DNA of 37,962 nucleotides, taken from positions 1 through 37,962 of IMG/VR virus record IMGVR_UViG_3300043419_000594; one strand, written 5' to 3'. Origin of the DNA: a virus. Positions 26,209 to 33,156 of this stretch are shown here, one piece after another; position 1 is the stretch's first letter, and each line of letters begins with the position of its first letter. Below the pieces are notes generated by a model. The model was not told the origin of the DNA and ran no database searches. It saw nothing but the letters and a program-made list of their open reading frames with translations. Position numbers and translations under genes: made by a program.

Positions 26209-28275
26209 TTATGCACAACCATAAGGGTCTGTCTGGCTTGCACAGGCACCGCAACCATTTGCATCATAGTATGAGTAGATTGCTGCCCATCCAGCACAAA
26301 CATAGTTTCCTGTTGGCTGACAGTTTGGAGTACATGCAGGTGTGACTGCAGGTGTTACAGCAGGTGTGACTGCAGGGGTAACTGCTGGTGTCACTGCTGG
26401 TGTTACAGCAGGTGTTACTGCTGGGGTAACTCCTGGGCAAGTATAAGACTCTGCTCCAGTACATGGATTTACATAAATTGCTACGGATCCTCCACATGCT
26501 GAGCGATACTCAGTATATGAATAGACTGGTGTACAGTCTGGTGGTGTTACAGCAGGGGTAACTGCTGGTGTGACTGCAGGTGTTACAGCAGGTGTGACTG
26601 CAGGGGTAACTGCTGGTGTTACAGCAGGTGTTACGCTACATGCTGGAGGTCTAGATGGTGTTCCAGGATAAGTTACCTGAGAACACTCTGTGTGATAATT
26701 TTCACACACATTCGCAGTATCGTCTGTAGAAGATTCATACTGCTCTACTGGTAGTCCATTAATATAATATTTGGTTGTGCAATACCAAGTTGTGGCAGGT
26801 GTAACAGCAGGTGTTACAGGTGTAACAGCAGGTGTTACAGGTGTTACTGCAGGTGTTACAGGTGTAACAGCAGGTGTTACAGGTGTCACTGCAGGTGTTA
26901 CAGGTGTCACTGCAGGCGTTACTGAAGCATATGGGTTAGTACATGAACTAGGAACTCCACAGATAGCAACAATTTGCTGATCTGTTAGACTTGGATTAGT
27001 AGTTATTCCTTGATTTATACTATATCCAGAACCTGCTGCAGGGTAGTCATCTTGCCCATTATTTCCTGTATATGCAATTGATAGTGAGTCTGAGAATCCA
27101 TTACATAATACATAAATCTTATATGATGTCGCTGGTGTTACTGGTGTTACTGTTCCTGAACCACCACAACTTACAGCATTTGCTTCTAATAGATTTCCAA
27201 AGCGATCAAATGTTGGCTGTGTACAAATTTCGTATGAACCATCAGAACAGGTCTTTCTTGTTCCAACATATATTCCTTCATAAGAATCTTCTCCGTTGCA
27301 TGTTGGCTGGATAACCTCGTATGATTCACATGATCCACAATTTACTGGTGTTACGGGTGTTACTGGAGTTACGGGAGTTACTGGTGTTACTGGTGTTACT
27401 GGTGTTACTGGAGTTACTGGTGTTACTGCAGGAGTTACATCAGGTGTTACTGCAGGAGTTACATCAGGTGTTACTGCAGGAGTTACGGCTGGGGTTACTG
27501 CTGGGGTAACTGCTGGGGTAACAGAACTTGCTCCTTCATAGATGTCTCCATACAAAACCCATGTATCAGTTGAAACTTTTACAAGTGTTCCTTTACTGTA
27601 CTGCCCATCTAAAAATAGTTGGGAATTCTTACTTCCAACAACTACGCCAGAGCCTGGAGAAAATGTTGTTCGTCCTGTTCCAATTTCAATAAAATTATAT
27701 TGATATCCAACTGGTATTGCAACTGAAGAATTTGACGGAATTGTTAAAGTCATTGGAGAAGAAGTATTTAAAAGAATAGTTTTATTTACATCTGCTTCTT
27801 CTAGGGTAAATGAAGAACTTTTTGTTATTGCTGTTGAAAAATTTAAAATCTTAGGTTCAATATCAAATCTTTCATCAACAGAATTCCAGTCAATTCCGTT
27901 TCCAGCAAGATCTGAGTATGCTCCTGTTGCTCCATTAATGGCATTTGTAATTCCTGTATCTACGTAAGATTTAGTTGCTAAGAGAGAAGTGTCTGCTATA
28001 CCGTGGACATCTGTGGTATCTGCATTATGTGTTGAAATAGCAGAATTTCTATTTGTTATCTCTGCAGCATCTGCATCTACAAGGTTTTGAAGGTGCTTTG
28101 CAATAGATGGATTTACAAGGTTTGCAGCATTTGTATTAGCGCCGTCGTACGTATATGATCCATAGTGGTAAAGTCTTAGTGCTGCCTGAATATCTGCTGC
28201 ATCTGAAAGACCAGGGACTTTGGTAGGGAAAAGACCAGTACCATTAACGGTATTATCAATATTTTCTGCTGCCAT
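26209..28275 (-). CDS. Tail fibre with (TPAV)n proline-rich repeats
   Basis: This encodes 688 residues with GGGTGA before the ATG. Residues about 1-130 form a fibre attachment region; TTDVHGIADTSLLATKSYVD and LAGNGIDWNSVDERFDI are shared with the Mtd-N fibre. Residues about 130-250 form a beta domain. From about 250 there are four runs of TPAV/TPV repeats (near 251-312, 451-494, 547-579 and 615-647) separated by Cys-rich knots (CGSCESYEVIQPTC). The end is Cys rich (GCGACASQTDPYGCA). Such threonine/proline stalks are often glycosylated or hydroxylated, and a prolyl hydroxylase gene lies just downstream. Confidence 0.7.
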   Translation of the reverse strand: MAAENIDNTVNGTGLFPTKVPGLSDAADIQAALRLYHYGSYTYDGANTNAANLVNPSIAKHLQNLVDADAAEITNRNSAISTHNADTTDVHGIADTSLLATKSYVDTGITNAINGATGAYSDLAGNGIDWNSVDERFDIEPKILNFSTAITKSSSFTLEEADVNKTILLNTSSPMTLTIPSNSSVAIPVGYQYNFIEIGTGRTTFSPGSGVVVGSKNSQLFLDGQYSKGTLVKVSTDTWVLYGDIYEGASSVTPAVTPAVTPAVTPAVTPDVTPAVTPDVTPAVTPVTPVTPVTPVTPVTPVTPVTPVTPVNCGSCESYEVIQPTCNGEDSYEGIYVGTRKTCSDGSYEICTQPTFDRFGNLLEANAVSCGGSGTVTPVTPATSYKIYVLCNGFSDSLSIAYTGNNGQDDYPAAGSGYSINQGITTNPSLTDQQIVAICGVPSSCTNPYASVTPAVTPVTPAVTPVTPAVTPVTPAVTPVTPAVTPVTPAVTPATTWYCTTKYYINGLPVEQYESSTDDTANVCENYHTECSQVTYPGTPSRPPACSVTPAVTPAVTPAVTPAVTPAVTPAVTPAVTPPDCTPVYSYTEYRSACGGSVAIYVNPCTGAESYTCPGVTPAVTPAVTPAVTPAVTPAVTPAVTPAVTPACTPNCQPTGNYVCAGWAAIYSYYDANGCGACASQTDPYGCA
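26336..26432 (-). repeat. (TPAV)n tandem repeat block 4
   Basis: Consecutive 12-base units encode TPAV, near the 3-prime end of the fibre gene. Units vary at third codon positions. Confidence 0.85.
26540..26635 (-). repeat. (TPAV)n tandem repeat block 3
   Basis: Consecutive 12-base units encoding TPAV between two Cys-rich knots. Confidence 0.85.
26794..26923 (-). repeat. TPAVTPV tandem repeat block 2
   Basis: Alternating TPAV and TPV units, giving a 21-base higher-order period on the minus strand. Confidence 0.85.
27343..27523 (-). repeat. TPAV/TPDV/TPV tandem repeat block 1
   Basis: The longest block. TPAV and TPDV units come first, then TPV units in a 9-base period. Three repeat types side by side suggest expansion by slippage. 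Confidence 0.85.
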
Positions 28276-28293
28276 TATAAATCACCCTGTTTC

Positions 28294-28302
28294 ATTATAC
28301 CA
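28294..28302 (-). promoter_or_regulatory. Extended -10 promoter of (TPAV)n fibre gene
   Basis: TGG-TATAAT on the minus strand, 18 bp before the ATG at 28275, with GGGTGA in the leader. The TAA stop codon of the upstream gene (28295-28297) lies within the TATAAT. Confidence 0.65.
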
Positions 28303-28891
28303 CCGTAATAAAAAGATGAACATATTTTTCGCCAGTCATTGGCACCCATGCTCCATCTAGATACTCTACGCCTTCTATTTCAAGTGGTAGTGCAATAAAA
28401 CCTTGTGTTGTGTCTATATCTTTTATGATTAGGTTTGTTGCCAATGGTCCAGCACTTTCTAAAGAAGATATAGAGTATTGAACAGTAAATCTTGACGAAC
28501 TGACAGTTCCCTCTGATATATCATATATGCTTGCAAGGTTTATTGGAGAAATAGTCAACTTACCATTTACTGGGGTTAATGGTCCTTTAGTCTCTGAATA
28601 AAAATTTGACTTTAAACTTATAAGAGGAGTCCACTGAGTACCGCTTGGTGTTGCTACATTCTGAAAAACTGTTTTATATGTTTCTGAACTTGGGCTATAG
28701 TCTATTGCTATATCTAGTGCTTGTATATCTTGAGATATTGCATTAGAAACACTTGATTCTCTTGGATCGCCTTGAACACCAACAATAATACTGCCACGGT
28801 CTCCAGTTGGTCCAAAATCTAGATCAAGACTTATTGTTTCTGGTCCACCAAAAATTGTTAAATCATCATTAGATAGAAGTATGTCTGCCAA
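28295..28891 (-). CDS. Virion structural protein with short collagen-like motif
   Basis: This encodes 198 residues from a TTG at 28891, with CTGGAG 7 bp upstream; the gene starts 2 bp after the previous stop. The N-terminal FGPTGDRGSIIVGVQGDP is a short Gly-X-Y-like element. The rest is beta-rich (KLTISPINLASIYDISEG, FTVQYSISSLESAGPL) and ends in ...TVV. It lies between the BppU-like protein and the (TPAV)n fibre, so an appendage role is likely. Confidence 0.55.
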   Translation of the reverse strand: MADILLSNDDLTIFGGPETISLDLDFGPTGDRGSIIVGVQGDPRESSVSNAISQDIQALDIAIDYSPSSETYKTVFQNVATPSGTQWTPLISLKSNFYSETKGPLTPVNGKLTISPINLASIYDISEGTVSSSRFTVQYSISSLESAGPLATNLIIKDIDTTQGFIALPLEIEGVEYLDGAWVPMTGEKYVHLFITVV

Positions 28892-28893
28892 GG

Positions 28894-29334
28894 CTATGCT
28901 CCAGTTACCTGATCAGTAATTGTTATCTTGCCAGTTAAAAGTGTGTGGACGAGAGAATAAGATTCTGGGTTTCCTGCAGTACCTGCTGGCTTTACTACCT
29001 CTACGTCATATACATATTCTGTTCCAGCAACAAGAGTTGTTGAGTCTTCTGGTCTGATTGCACACCTAACATGAGTTCCATCATCCCAAATTCTTGCATA
29101 GCAGTCTACTTTATTTGCTACACCTGCAGTTCCTCTTGCTGTAGAAATTGTAAACCTTGCACTATCATATGGGGCTACAGTGTCTGTGACATTATCAATA
29201 GTGCTAGATGTGTTTGAAGCAATCTGATAAGAAGAAAGATTGAATACTGTGCCATCATTTTTTTTCGGGTATATACGAAACTCAAAGGTGTCACCCTTAT
29301 AGTAGTTAAAATCATAGGTCGCTGGAAATGCCAT
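28894..29334 (-). CDS. BppU-like N-terminal domain protein (paralog 2)
   Basis: This encodes 146 residues. The ATG at 29334 is preferred over an upstream in-frame start because TGG-TATAAT lies 6 bp before it. The chain fits the baseplate-upper-protein Ig-like fold: YDFNYYKGDTFEFRIYPKK, FNLSSYQIAS, ARFTISTARG, VYDVEVVKPAG and a final GKITITDQVTGA. It is a relative of 22685-23095 and 31020-31400. It probably connects collagen-like appendages to the tail tip. Confidence 0.6.
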   Translation of the reverse strand: MAFPATYDFNYYKGDTFEFRIYPKKNDGTVFNLSSYQIASNTSSTIDNVTDTVAPYDSARFTISTARGTAGVANKVDCYARIWDDGTHVRCAIRPEDSTTLVAGTEYVYDVEVVKPAGTAGNPESYSLVHTLLTGKITITDQVTGA

Positions 29335-29340
29335 GTTTTT

Positions 29341-29349
29341 ATTATACCA
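29341..29349 (-). promoter_or_regulatory. Extended -10 promoter, leaderless spacing
   Basis: TGG-TATAAT on the minus strand, 6 bp before the ATG at 29334. The upstream gene ends inside it (GTG GTA TAA). Confidence 0.7.
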
Positions 29350-30073
29350 CGCTGACATAGACAGAATTGAAAAATACGGTTGAATCAAAGTCTGTTCTAA
29401 TTTGAGGAACTGCCCCACTTGTCCACATAGTCTTATCCTCAATAAATATGTTCTGTGTTACTGATAAGTTATAGGTATTCTGATATTTTAGAGAACCCAC
29501 AAACTGTACAAATTCTTGATCTTTTCTCGCAAAATAGGTCCTTAGCCAAACCTCTGTATTTGGTGTATATGTTGTTAGTTCAAAGTTGTAGGTTATAAAT
29601 ATCTGAGAGCCTTCCTTTATTCCGTGAAAATTAAGGGCTCTTTGATGACTATTCCAAAGACTGGTGCAGCCTTTAGGAAGGTACTCTTCATTTTGTAACT
29701 TATCTTTTGTATCTAGAATGAGAGTGACCCAACCATCGTCTCCTTGAGATATTCCAAGTTTTATTTGTTTGTCAAGAGCATTTGTATATGAGGCCCATCC
29801 TGATTGCTGTCCTGAAGAAGATAATGAACTGACACCATCCTTACCTGCTGGTCCTTGGGCACCTCTTGGACCTGGCTTTCCTTCTGGCCCTTCTGGTCCC
29901 TCTTTACCATCCTTGCCATCTCTACCTGCTGGTCCTTGTGGTCCAACTGGGCCTGGCACGGGAAGAAACGACAAAGTGTTTTCTGTTATTCCAGTTGCTT
30001 GGCTTTGCTCTACTTGTGCAGCATAAGAAGATTTTTTTGCATTAGGAAATTCCATAGATTTAGAGGTAGCCAT
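29342..30073 (-). CDS. Collagen-like virion protein
   Basis: This encodes 243 residues with no ribosome site; the ATG is 6 bp after TGA-GATAAT. Residues about 38-78 hold about 13 Gly-X-Y triplets (GPQGPAGRDGKDGKEGPEG and on), rich in charged X and Y residues, which should form a triple helix. A beta-rich C-terminal domain (WVTLILDTKD, QIFITYNFELTTYTP, FVQFVGSLKYQNTYN) follows and likely trimerises. The phage also encodes a prolyl hydroxylase, which could modify Y-position prolines such as the one in GKP. Confidence 0.8.
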   Translation of the reverse strand: MATSKSMEFPNAKKSSYAAQVEQSQATGITENTLSFLPVPGPVGPQGPAGRDGKDGKEGPEGPEGKPGPRGAQGPAGKDGVSSLSSSGQQSGWASYTNALDKQIKLGISQGDDGWVTLILDTKDKLQNEEYLPKGCTSLWNSHQRALNFHGIKEGSQIFITYNFELTTYTPNTEVWLRTYFARKDQEFVQFVGSLKYQNTYNLSVTQNIFIEDKTMWTSGAVPQIRTDFDSTVFFNSVYVSVV

Positions 30074-30079
30074 GATGAC

Positions 30080-30088
30080 ATTATCTCA
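30080..30088 (-). promoter_or_regulatory. Extended -10 element, leaderless spacing
   Basis: TGA-GATAAT on the minus strand, 6 bp before the ATG at 30073, with no ribosome site. The first base of the hexamer differs from TATAAT. Confidence 0.5.
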
Positions 30089-30095
30089 TCTTATT

Positions 30096-30659
30096 TTATA
30101 AACCAATTTGATGAATAGTTAAAATTACTGACGGAACTGCTGGATGACCCATAGCAGTCAGAACATACTCAATATGAGTTGAAGCACTTGTTGATGACCA
30201 AATCAACTCATAGTAATCTCCTGCAGTTGCTTCAACAAAAAAATTCCATGATGCAACATAATATGGATTATTTGCTGTTATATCAAACTTTGTATTTGAA
30301 TTAGGGACATCTGTTCCATTTTTTCTAAGCCAAAGGTTTACAGTTCCAGAACTATTACCTTGGTGCATTTGAAGAGAGAACTGAATATTATATCTACCAG
30401 TCGTTAATATCTTTAATCTAGATGGATTAGTTGTTCCGCCATTTGCATCTTGCATAACAATGCCATGGTTAAAATCAACTGTATTGCAATAAATAGACTG
30501 AATAGAGTTTGCTGTTCCAGTCTGAGTAGTTAAATCATAAAAAGATCCATACTGCATAGCAGCAATTGCTTCTGCTGGATCTCCCTGATCACCTTTTGGA
30601 CCAGTTGGTCCCTGTGGTCCAGGAACACCATTAGCGTCTGGACTGGTAAATCTTGACAT
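30096..30659 (-). CDS. Collagen-like appendage protein with C1q/TNF-like head
   Basis: This encodes 187 residues, starting in a TAATG overlap with the upstream gene. About six Gly-X-Y triplets (GVPGPQGPTGPKGDQGDP) at residues 12-29 lead into a beta-sandwich (YNIQFSLQMHQGNSSGTVNL, WLRKNGTDVPNSNTKF, YVASWNFFVEATAGDYYELI), the layout of C1q/TNF-like trimers such as those found in phage head fibres. Y-position prolines occur in GVP and GDP. It likely forms short fibres that bind the host surface. Confidence 0.75.
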   Translation of the reverse strand: MSRFTSPDANGVPGPQGPTGPKGDQGDPAEAIAAMQYGSFYDLTTQTGTANSIQSIYCNTVDFNHGIVMQDANGGTTNPSRLKILTTGRYNIQFSLQMHQGNSSGTVNLWLRKNGTDVPNSNTKFDITANNPYYVASWNFFVEATAGDYYELIWSSTSASTHIEYVLTAMGHPAVPSVILTIHQIGL

Positions 30660-30934
30660 TATGGTTCAAGTCCTGTAGTAAGCACTGCAACATATGCACC
30701 ATTTAAATCTGAGATTGCATATAGAGCATCTGCTCCTGGTAACTCAATTGCCCAACCATTGTTTGGGGAAATTCTGTAACCAAAGTCTTCCTGATTTACT
30801 CCTTCTCCACCAATATAAATATATCCTTCAGTATTTACATTTTGAAGAGTTATATCCATTCCAGAGTGAAGTCCTAGAGGCGTGAGGCGTGTAGCCTCTG
30901 TATTACTTAACTGTGTTAGTGCATGGGTTGTCAT
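30659..30934 (-). CDS. Small virion protein
   Basis: This encodes 91 residues; the ATG is in an ATGA overlap with the 29-residue gene upstream. HSGMDITLQNVNTEGYIYIG, GVNQEDFGYRISPNN and LPGADALYAISD are patterns known from small appendage proteins that carry a beta-sandwich. It is co-translated with the collagen-like protein. Confidence 0.65.
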   Translation of the reverse strand: MTTHALTQLSNTEATRLTPLGLHSGMDITLQNVNTEGYIYIGGEGVNQEDFGYRISPNNGWAIELPGADALYAISDLNGAYVAVLTTGLEP

Positions 30935-31020
30935 TTTTTACCTACCTTGAATATTTTTGTTTTAATCTTAATAACTGCTGGAAGTTCAGGTCTCGGAGTG
31001 GATGTTCTTACTACTGCCAT
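30931..31020 (-). CDS. Very small protein between appendage genes
   Basis: This encodes 29 residues (MAVVRTSTPRPELPAVIKIK and nine more). It is overlapped at both ends: TAATG with the upstream BppU-like gene and ATGA with the next gene. Such exact coupling and a basic, Pro-containing sequence argue that it is translated. The function is unknown; it may only pass ribosomes along. Confidence 0.55.
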   Translation of the reverse strand: MAVVRTSTPRPELPAVIKIKTKIFKVGKK

Positions 31021-31400
31021 TAAAGACTCCCAGTTACATCGCCAATAACAGAGACTGTTCCAATAACTGGTGTCCATGTTATTTCATTATCAATAACTAC
31101 TTGTAGGTCAAAGATTAATTCAGCAACCATACTTTTATATCCTGTACCCCAAAGTTCTGTAATTGAAGATGGAGCCATAATATCAACATATCCATTTCCA
31201 GGTGTAACTTCTAATTCATCTAGAAAATCTGTTTTTGAATCATAGGTAGTTGCTTTATATGTCCAGCCAGATGTATCAAAATAAGTTATTTCGTCATCTT
31301 CTAAAAATTCAATTCTAAGTGGAGAGGTATCACCTCTTACAACACTCCATTTAATATGAGCAGGATCTGCTCCAAATACTTCTGGTCCACACATAGTCAT
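31020..31400 (-). CDS. BppU-like N-terminal domain protein (paralog 3)
   Basis: This encodes 126 residues. The first ATG is at 31400 and a second is two codons later; TATAAT ends 7 bp before the first, and AGGA lies 8 bp before the second. IKWSVVRGDTSPLRIEFLED, WTYKATTYDSKTD, GYVDIMAPSS and a final VSVIGDVTGSL match the Ig-like domain of baseplate upper proteins and resemble 22685-23095. It is the first gene of the appendage block. Confidence 0.6.
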   Translation of the reverse strand: MTMCGPEVFGADPAHIKWSVVRGDTSPLRIEFLEDDEITYFDTSGWTYKATTYDSKTDFLDELEVTPGNGYVDIMAPSSITELWGTGYKSMVAELIFDLQVVIDNEITWTPVIGTVSVIGDVTGSL

Positions 31401-31407
31401 AATCCTG

Positions 31408-31416
31408 ATTATACCA
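31408..31416 (-). promoter_or_regulatory. Extended -10 promoter of appendage block
   Basis: TGG-TATAAT on the minus strand, 7 bp before the ATG at 31400. It follows directly after the terminator-like hairpin at 31418-31470. Confidence 0.7.
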
Positions 31417-31417
31417 T

Positions 31418-31470
31418 TAAAAAATGACTAATACCAAGGTTGGTGGGTATAGGACAAACCAAGGTATTAG
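31418..31470 (-). terminator. Nested hairpin with U-run, minus strand
   Basis: Outer stem CTAATACC/GGTATTAG (31428-31435 with 31463-31470) and an inner GGTT/AACC stem. On the minus strand TCATTTTTT follows. It isolates the appendage block from the region to the right. A promoter lies on each side. Confidence 0.65.
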
Positions 31471-31480
31471 CCAATAATAA

Positions 31481-31489
31481 ATTATACCA
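31481..31489 (-). promoter_or_regulatory. Second ATGGTATAAT promoter before the hairpin
   Basis: TGG-TATAAT on the minus strand, predicted to start RNA about 31474, only a few bases before the hairpin. It would give an RNA of about 55 nt if the hairpin terminates. Confidence 0.5.
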
Positions 31490-31528
31490 TAAAGGTACAA
31501 AATGGACATCATATTAAAAGTTTACCAA

Positions 31529-31557
31529 ATTGTTATAATTGATAATGTCCGATTTGT
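31529..31557 (+). promoter_or_regulatory. ATTGTTATAATT extended -10 plus operator-like motif
   Basis: The 12-mer ATTGTTATAATT (31529-31540, containing TGT-TATAAT) is identical to one at 35389-35400. It is followed by AATGTCCGATTTGT (31544-31557), the reverse complement of ACAAATCGGACATT seen three more times near 35.3 kb. The rest of 31561-31666 is AT-rich, with another TATACT (31593) and a 7-bp AT hairpin (31630-31646). No gene was seen in it. Confidence 0.5.
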
Positions 31558-31666
31558 TACTTTTAGAATAGAATGCCAGTATTGGGATGGTGTATACTTA
31601 AATATATATAAGAAGAAAAGAATATCTTTATAGTTTTAAAAACTATCTTATATATAATATATAGAG

Positions 31667-31951
31667 TTATTTGGATTTAGTAATATACTCTAACAGAATA
31701 TCATACATGTGGTCTAATTTCTGCTTTTGTTCTTCTCTAATTTTTTTCGCTTCTTCACTATCTTTCTTGATATATTTAATTTCATCTCTAAGTGAAGATC
31801 CGCCATTGGTTTTTGTTTCTTTTCTAATATCTTCTACGGCTTCTTTAATTGGCTCAACTTGAGTGCTAATATACCACTTGACAGCACCTGCAACAAGTGC
31901 TAGAATTGATAATGCTGTGAGTGTTAGGCCTAGCCAATCTTGTGCGTTCAT
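31667..31951 (-). CDS. Holin-like small membrane protein
   Basis: This encodes 94 residues. One membrane helix spans about residues 6-28 (WLGLTLTALSILALVAGAVK), followed by a charged coiled-coil tail (EPIKEAVEDIRKETK, then RDEIKYIKKDSEEAKKI, EEQKQKLDHMYDILLEYI). That layout fits small phage membrane proteins of the DUF2746 type annotated as holins. A TATAAT lies 9 bp before the ATG and no ribosome site is seen. It is not next to the muramidase gene, which weakens the holin call. Confidence 0.55.
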   Translation of the reverse strand: MNAQDWLGLTLTALSILALVAGAVKWYISTQVEPIKEAVEDIRKETKTNGGSSLRDEIKYIKKDSEEAKKIREEQKQKLDHMYDILLEYITKSK

Positions 31952-31983
31952 AACAAAATTATTATAAGGGGTATTTTACAAAA

Positions 31984-32754
31984 ATGAAAACAGACATACT
32001 AGACACATTAGAGTATTCTAAGAATTTGATTATATCTCCTGACATGGACGGTTTTATGACCGCAAAATTAATAGAGCGTTTTAACGGTTCGAAAATAGTG
32101 GGTTCATATGACAAAAACATTTTATGTCTCGCCGACGGTATCAATCCAGAAGAATGTTTGTTCGTCGACTGCGATATGAATCGACAAGAGTATGTATCTC
32201 TCGGCAACCATATGCGACTATTAGAAGACAATATGTCAGTTGAGTCATTCAATCCGAATGTGCACTTCGGCGTTTCGACATATAGCGACAAGTTTCCTTT
32301 TGCAACCGCTTTTTTGGTTTCGTTCGCAACAGAGGTTCAAACCTCCGAACAAGACCTTATACGCATGGCTTTCGCTGATTCAACTCTCAAGAACATGGAG
32401 AAATACAGCGATAACATGCGAAACTGGTCTACACGGATGGATCATGATGCAGTAAAGTACATAATAGACAATTCGGACATTGCAAAAAGAAATGATGCAC
32501 AAGCAAGATTTGATTATGTTGATCAATCATTTACATCTAAAAGATACGGCAAGGCAAGATACATAGATACCCTTAATAAGGCCCTAGAAGCCCAGGAGAT
32601 GAGTTTTGAGCCACTAGTCCAGGGTATGAAGTATGTATGCGACAAAGTTGGCATAGAAACCCTTATAAGGTATAATAGAGATATCATTTCATATGCAGAG
32701 ATATTCACTGGAGAATATTCTGTTACATATGACCAAGAAAAGGAATGGGTATGA
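31984..32754 (+). CDS. DHH-like phosphoesterase-fold protein candidate
   Basis: This encodes 256 residues. The N-terminal third has the order of a DHH-family metal site: IISPDMDGFMTAKL (D20, D22), a second Asp pair in LFVDCDMNR (D62, D64), and SLGNHM where GNH (H76) takes the place of the DHH triad. Later regions are helical. These are reduced versions of the motifs, so it may be an inactive or diverged member, or only look similar. AAGGGG lies 12 bp before the ATG, a long spacing. CpG is frequent up to about 32450 and rare after it, an abrupt change inside the gene. Confidence 0.45.
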   Translation: MKTDILDTLEYSKNLIISPDMDGFMTAKLIERFNGSKIVGSYDKNILCLADGINPEECLFVDCDMNRQEYVSLGNHMRLLEDNMSVESFNPNVHFGVSTYSDKFPFATAFLVSFATEVQTSEQDLIRMAFADSTLKNMEKYSDNMRNWSTRMDHDAVKYIIDNSDIAKRNDAQARFDYVDQSFTSKRYGKARYIDTLNKALEAQEMSFEPLVQGMKYVCDKVGIETLIRYNRDIISYAEIFTGEYSVTYDQEKEWV

Positions 32755-32936
32755 CCAAAGAAGATATTATCGAAACAATGATTCAAACCGTGAATGGATA
32801 CAATACAAATTTAATGCTGCAGGCCAAGATGAGCCAAGATGAAATTACTAAAAACCTTGATTCGCAGTATCCAGCGCTACATTATATGTTTAATTTGATC
32901 TACGATGATCTAGAAGTTAAAAACGTTTTTAAGTAA
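32751..32936 (+). CDS. Small hypothetical protein
   Basis: This encodes 61 residues. The ATG at 32751 is in an ATGA overlap with the previous gene and has AGGA 6 bp upstream; an ATG six bases earlier is less well placed. The protein is helical and acidic (MTKEDIIETMIQTVNGYNTN, QDEITKNLDSQYPAL). It is co-translated with the DHH-like protein and ends 3 bp from a convergent gene. Confidence 0.6.
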   Translation: MTKEDIIETMIQTVNGYNTNLMLQAKMSQDEITKNLDSQYPALHYMFNLIYDDLEVKNVFK

Positions 32937-32939
32937 AAA

Positions 32940-33128
32940 TTAATTTCCGCAACTGCAGTTAGTGCAGCAGGTTTCTGAAAATAATTTTACAGCGAGGTTT
33001 GGCTCTTCTGGTCTACCTAGATCTTGCCAAAAGATCTCTCTACCCATAGCGTCAGTTTCAACTATTGGCTTTGACTCAAATTGGAAGTTTTCATCCCATG
33101 CATTTTCTAAATTGTCTAATATGCCCAT
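32940..33128 (-). CDS. Small acidic protein with C-terminal Cys cluster
   Basis: This encodes 62 residues from the ATG at 33128 (MGILDNLENAWDENF); a start three codons upstream is possible, but TGA-TATAAT sits 7 bp before 33128. It ends in CCTNCSCGN, a possible metal-binding tail. The context downstream of a cytochrome P450 makes a small electron-transfer or metal-carrying role conceivable, but no ferredoxin motif is complete. Confidence 0.5.
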   Translation of the reverse strand: MGILDNLENAWDENFQFESKPIVETDAMGREIFWQDLGRPEEPNLAVKLFSETCCTNCSCGN

Positions 33129-33135
33129 AATGTCC

Positions 33136-33144
33136 ATTATATCA
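33136..33144 (-). promoter_or_regulatory. Extended -10 promoter, leaderless spacing
   Basis: TGA-TATAAT on the minus strand, 7 bp before the ATG at 33128; no ribosome site. It lies in the short gap after the P450 stop codon. Confidence 0.65.
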
Positions 33145-33156
33145 GAATCTGAAAAA

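Noticed and set aside
26336-27523. Tandem repeats resembling a CRISPR array
   Set aside because: The repeats are 9-21 bp, contiguous, without unique spacers, and encode TPAV/TPV in frame within a fibre gene.
27296-27541. Plus-strand frame rich in GVTGVT
   Set aside because: It is the antisense reading of the TPAV repeats.
29335-29442. N-terminal extension of the second BppU-like frame
   Set aside because: It overlaps the end of the upstream collagen-like gene and the promoter at 29341-29349.
31667-31862. Plus-strand frame opposite the holin-like gene
   Set aside because: Antisense shadow; no ribosome site, and the minus frame has a clear membrane helix and coiled coil.
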